Assembly (NCBI GenBank): GCA_023390215.1
Contig: JAEWDG010000227.1
Location: forward strand, 1-7,982
Length of the DNA stretch: 7,982 nucleotides
Direction: 5' to 3'
From: Bacteroidota bacterium
Lineage (GTDB): Bacteria > Bacteroidota > Bacteroidia > Chitinophagales > Chitinophagaceae
The notes below the pieces were generated by a model. It ran no database searches. It worked only from the letters and a program-made list of their open reading frames with translations, and was not told the origin of the DNA. The position numbers and the translations under genes are program-made. Below are positions 6,689-7,982 of the stretch, one piece after another; position 1 is the first letter of the stretch; every line of letters begins with the position of its first letter.

Positions 6689-6840
6689 AAAACCTGATCC
6701 ATTCAAATTTACTTCCGGGACTCTGCTCATATTTATTCGCAGGAGTATTTCCTAATTCATTTAAGCATATCCATGTAGTTCCTGAAGTCGTTTCTTCTGC
6801 CTACGCGAAAAAATTCACCAACCTGTATATCCATTGTTAA
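6685..6840 (+). CDS. Putative 51-aa small ORF (MKNLIHSNLL…)
   Basis: The ATG overlaps the stop of the 23-aa ORF, and the TAA falls just before the hairpin at 6843. The product has a moderately hydrophobic N-terminal third (LLPGLCSYLFAGVF) and a basic, aromatic tail, and matches nothing I recognise. No Shine-Dalgarno sequence precedes it, though coupling to the upstream ORF is possible. It may be a leader or a relic instead of a gene. Confidence 0.22.
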   Translation: MKNLIHSNLLPGLCSYLFAGVFPNSFKHIHVVPEVVSSAYAKKFTNLYIHC

Positions 6841-6842
6841 CC

Positions 6843-6867
6843 TGCTTTTCAACTTTTTTGAAAAGCA
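6843..6867. repeat. Perfect 9-bp hairpin in the leader of the second PL9-like gene
   Basis: TGCTTTTCA (6843-6851) and TGAAAAGCA (6859-6867) flank an ACTTTTT loop. It lies three bases after the 51-aa ORF stop and 27 bases before the lyase ATG. No T-tract follows on either strand, so it is not a classical terminator. It may affect mRNA stability or ribosome access. Confidence 0.5.
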
Positions 6868-6868
6868 A

Positions 6869-6898
6869 ATGAAAAACCAAAAAAGGAGTATCCAATGA
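6869..6898 (+). CDS. Possible 9-aa leader peptide overlapping the second lyase start
   Basis: The ATG at 6869 opens MKNQKRSIQ and stops at a TGA (6896-6898) that overlaps the lyase ATG as ATGA. It begins just after the hairpin. The geometry suits translational coupling, but at nine codons it could be chance. Confidence 0.18.
   Translation: MKNQKRSIQ
6884..6888 (+). promoter_or_regulatory. Shine-Dalgarno site for the second PL9-like gene
   Basis: AGGAG lies six bases before the ATG at 6895. This is good spacing, and unusual here because the other genes in the window lack such a site. It supports this ATG as the start and hints at stronger or different translational control than for the first paralog. 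Confidence 0.6.
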
Positions 6899-7982
6899 GG
6901 AACTTATGTCTAATTGTACTGCTCTGCATGGGTAGTATACTCACAAAAGCCGCAACTTATTACGTGGCAACAAATGGTAACGATAATAATCCGGGAACCA
7001 TAAGCGCTCCGTTTGCAAGCTGGAGTAAATTATCTTCTGTATTAAGAGCAGGTGATATAGCTTATATACGTGGCGGAACCTACCGTTCTACAGCGGGAGC
7101 AGGAGCTTCTGTTCATTGCCTTTGGCAGAATCTTCAGGGAACTTCATCGAGCCCCATAAAAATCTACGCTTATAACGGAGAATTCCCTGTATTCAATCTC
7201 GATAACATTTCACCTACAAACTCCGATCCTACTGCGGTTGTCATGGATAATTGCCGGTACGTGGAGATCAAAGGGTTAAGAATCACCGGACTCAAACAAA
7301 TTTCCAGTGGATCAGGTGTTTCGCGTGGATTCGATTTCCGCAATTCACCCAACAATAAAATCGAATTCGTTGAACTCGATCATATCGGGGGATATGGATA
7401 TATACTATCAAATGGCAGCAGCAATAATTATTTTCTGAATTGCGATGCCCACCATATGGATGATCGTTACACAAACGATGGAGGCGCCTGGGGAAATGCA
7501 AATGGTTTTCAGTGCACCGGTGGATCTACAGCTACGAACATAACATTTGAAAACTGCCGTGCATGGTGGATCAGTGATGATGGATTTGATCTGTACGGTG
7601 TGGATGGCGTATTTACATTTAAAAATTGCTGGTCATTCTGGAATGGATATAATCCGGGAACTTTCACAAAAGTGGGAGATGGGGATGGCTTCAAACTTGG
7701 GCCAAGCGCCTCCGGTTCCGGCACACATAATTCTGTATTAAGAACGGTGAGTAATTGTATCGCCTTTGAAAATGCGAACTCTGGCTTCGATCAGAACAAT
7801 GGTGACCTGCGTGTAAAAATGTATAACAACACCAGTTATAGTAACAAAGGACAGTTCGGTTATATGTGGGATTATATTTCACCTGCTCCCTCACAGGATT
7901 TTAAGAACAATGTATCCTTCATGGATAACAATCCACGCAGAGGTGCGGAAACGAACGGTTCAAACAATAGCTGGAATGGAAT
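6895..7982 (+). CDS. Second PL9-like pectate lyase paralog (C-terminus beyond window)
   Basis: The frame is open for 362 codons to the window edge. A signal peptide (about 1-20, MRNLCLIVLLCMGSILTKAA) is followed by TYYVATNGNDNNPGT and a parallel beta-helix that aligns almost without gaps with the first lyase, roughly 70% identical by eye. Whole blocks are identical, such as YFLNCDAHHMDDRYTNDG, continuing into GGAWGNANGFQCTGG. Predicted calcium ligands are D228, D229 and D232 (SDDGFD), the catalytic base is K267 (GDGFKLG), and the fourth ligand position is again Asn (N203). Signal peptide and linker loops are the most diverged parts. The missing C-terminus is expected to carry the beta-sandwich and T9SS domains as in the first copy, but this is not visible. 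It is a tandem duplicate, probably with its own transcription because a terminator separates the copies. Confidence 0.82.
   Translation, partial: MRNLCLIVLLCMGSILTKAATYYVATNGNDNNPGTISAPFASWSKLSSVLRAGDIAYIRGGTYRSTAGAGASVHCLWQNLQGTSSSPIKIYAYNGEFPVFNLDNISPTNSDPTAVVMDNCRYVEIKGLRITGLKQISSGSGVSRGFDFRNSPNNKIEFVELDHIGGYGYILSNGSSNNYFLNCDAHHMDDRYTNDGGAWGNANGFQCTGGSTATNITFENCRAWWISDDGFDLYGVDGVFTFKNCWSFWNGYNPGTFTKVGDGDGFKLGPSASGSGTHNSVLRTVSNCIAFENANSGFDQNNGDLRVKMYNNTSYSNKGQFGYMWDYISPAPSQDFKNNVSFMDNNPRRGAETNGSNNSWNG

Larger units (their letters stand above)
6346..6894. other. Intergenic region between the tandem PL9-like genes
   Basis: About 550 bases contain a direct repeat (6471-6487 and 6517-6533), a two-part stem-loop (6541-6578), two overlapping small ORFs (6617-6688 and 6685-6840), a perfect 9-bp hairpin (6843-6867) and a 9-codon ORF that overlaps the next gene. 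The stem-loop pairs AAACTCT (6541-6547) with AGAGTTT (6572-6578), and inside it ATGGC with GCCAT. AGCCCGC (6588-6594) can also pair with GCGGGCT (6633-6639), which would place the 6617 start codon in a loop. A TATATTTT stretch near 6490 is a weak -7-like box without a clear upstream TTG, so no promoter is called. Confidence 0.5.

Noticed and set aside
5518..7894. Minus-strand and offset frames within the lyase genes
   Set aside because: They are shadows of the two PL9-like reading frames without start signals or family features.

Overview
The window looks like chromosomal DNA from a Bacteroidota species, most likely near Chitinophagaceae. The evidence is a secreted enzyme ending in a type IX secretion system (T9SS) sorting domain, preceded by the LPIKIGTFTA…LKWTTESEANSDFFQIERS…YYRLKLVDQDG module typical of that phylum. 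Shine-Dalgarno sites are also mostly absent. Taxonomy is inferred from protein style only.

Left half (1-3739, minus strand): a compact cluster read right to left. It holds DNA polymerase I (polA), then a cytoplasmic DsbA/FrnE-like thiol oxidoreductase whose start overlaps the polA stop (TAATG), then, 41 bases further on, the N-terminus of a lipoprotein that runs off the window. Both polA and the dsbA-like gene carry one in-frame nonsense codon (TAA at 1904-1906, TAG at 396-398). In each, the reading frame continues on the far side with conserved family sequence. polA is split between its nuclease half and its catalytic half, and the oxidoreductase loses its cis-proline loop. There is no frameshift in either gene. 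Real decay, consensus error and recoding cannot be separated from the sequence alone.

Middle (3740-4450): about 710 bases without a convincing gene, between divergent polA and the first lyase gene. It contains a terminator-like hairpin, a 58-base interrupted inverted repeat, and repeated copies of the nonamer AATAACCTT.

Right half (4451-7982, plus strand): two tandem paralogs of a secreted right-handed beta-helix protein resembling polysaccharide lyase family 9 (pectate lyase). The first is complete (613 aa, with a T9SS C-terminus) and is followed by a strong intrinsic terminator. The second is cut by the window end after 362 codons. The roughly 550 bases between them hold hairpins, a 17-base direct repeat, two overlapping small ORFs, and a 9-codon ORF overlapping the second lyase start. 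Both lyase starts and one small-ORF start share the 10-mer TATCCAATGA. The lyases would act outside the cell on pectic or related uronate polymers. Nothing links them functionally to the polA cluster, and I see no obvious new multi-gene system.
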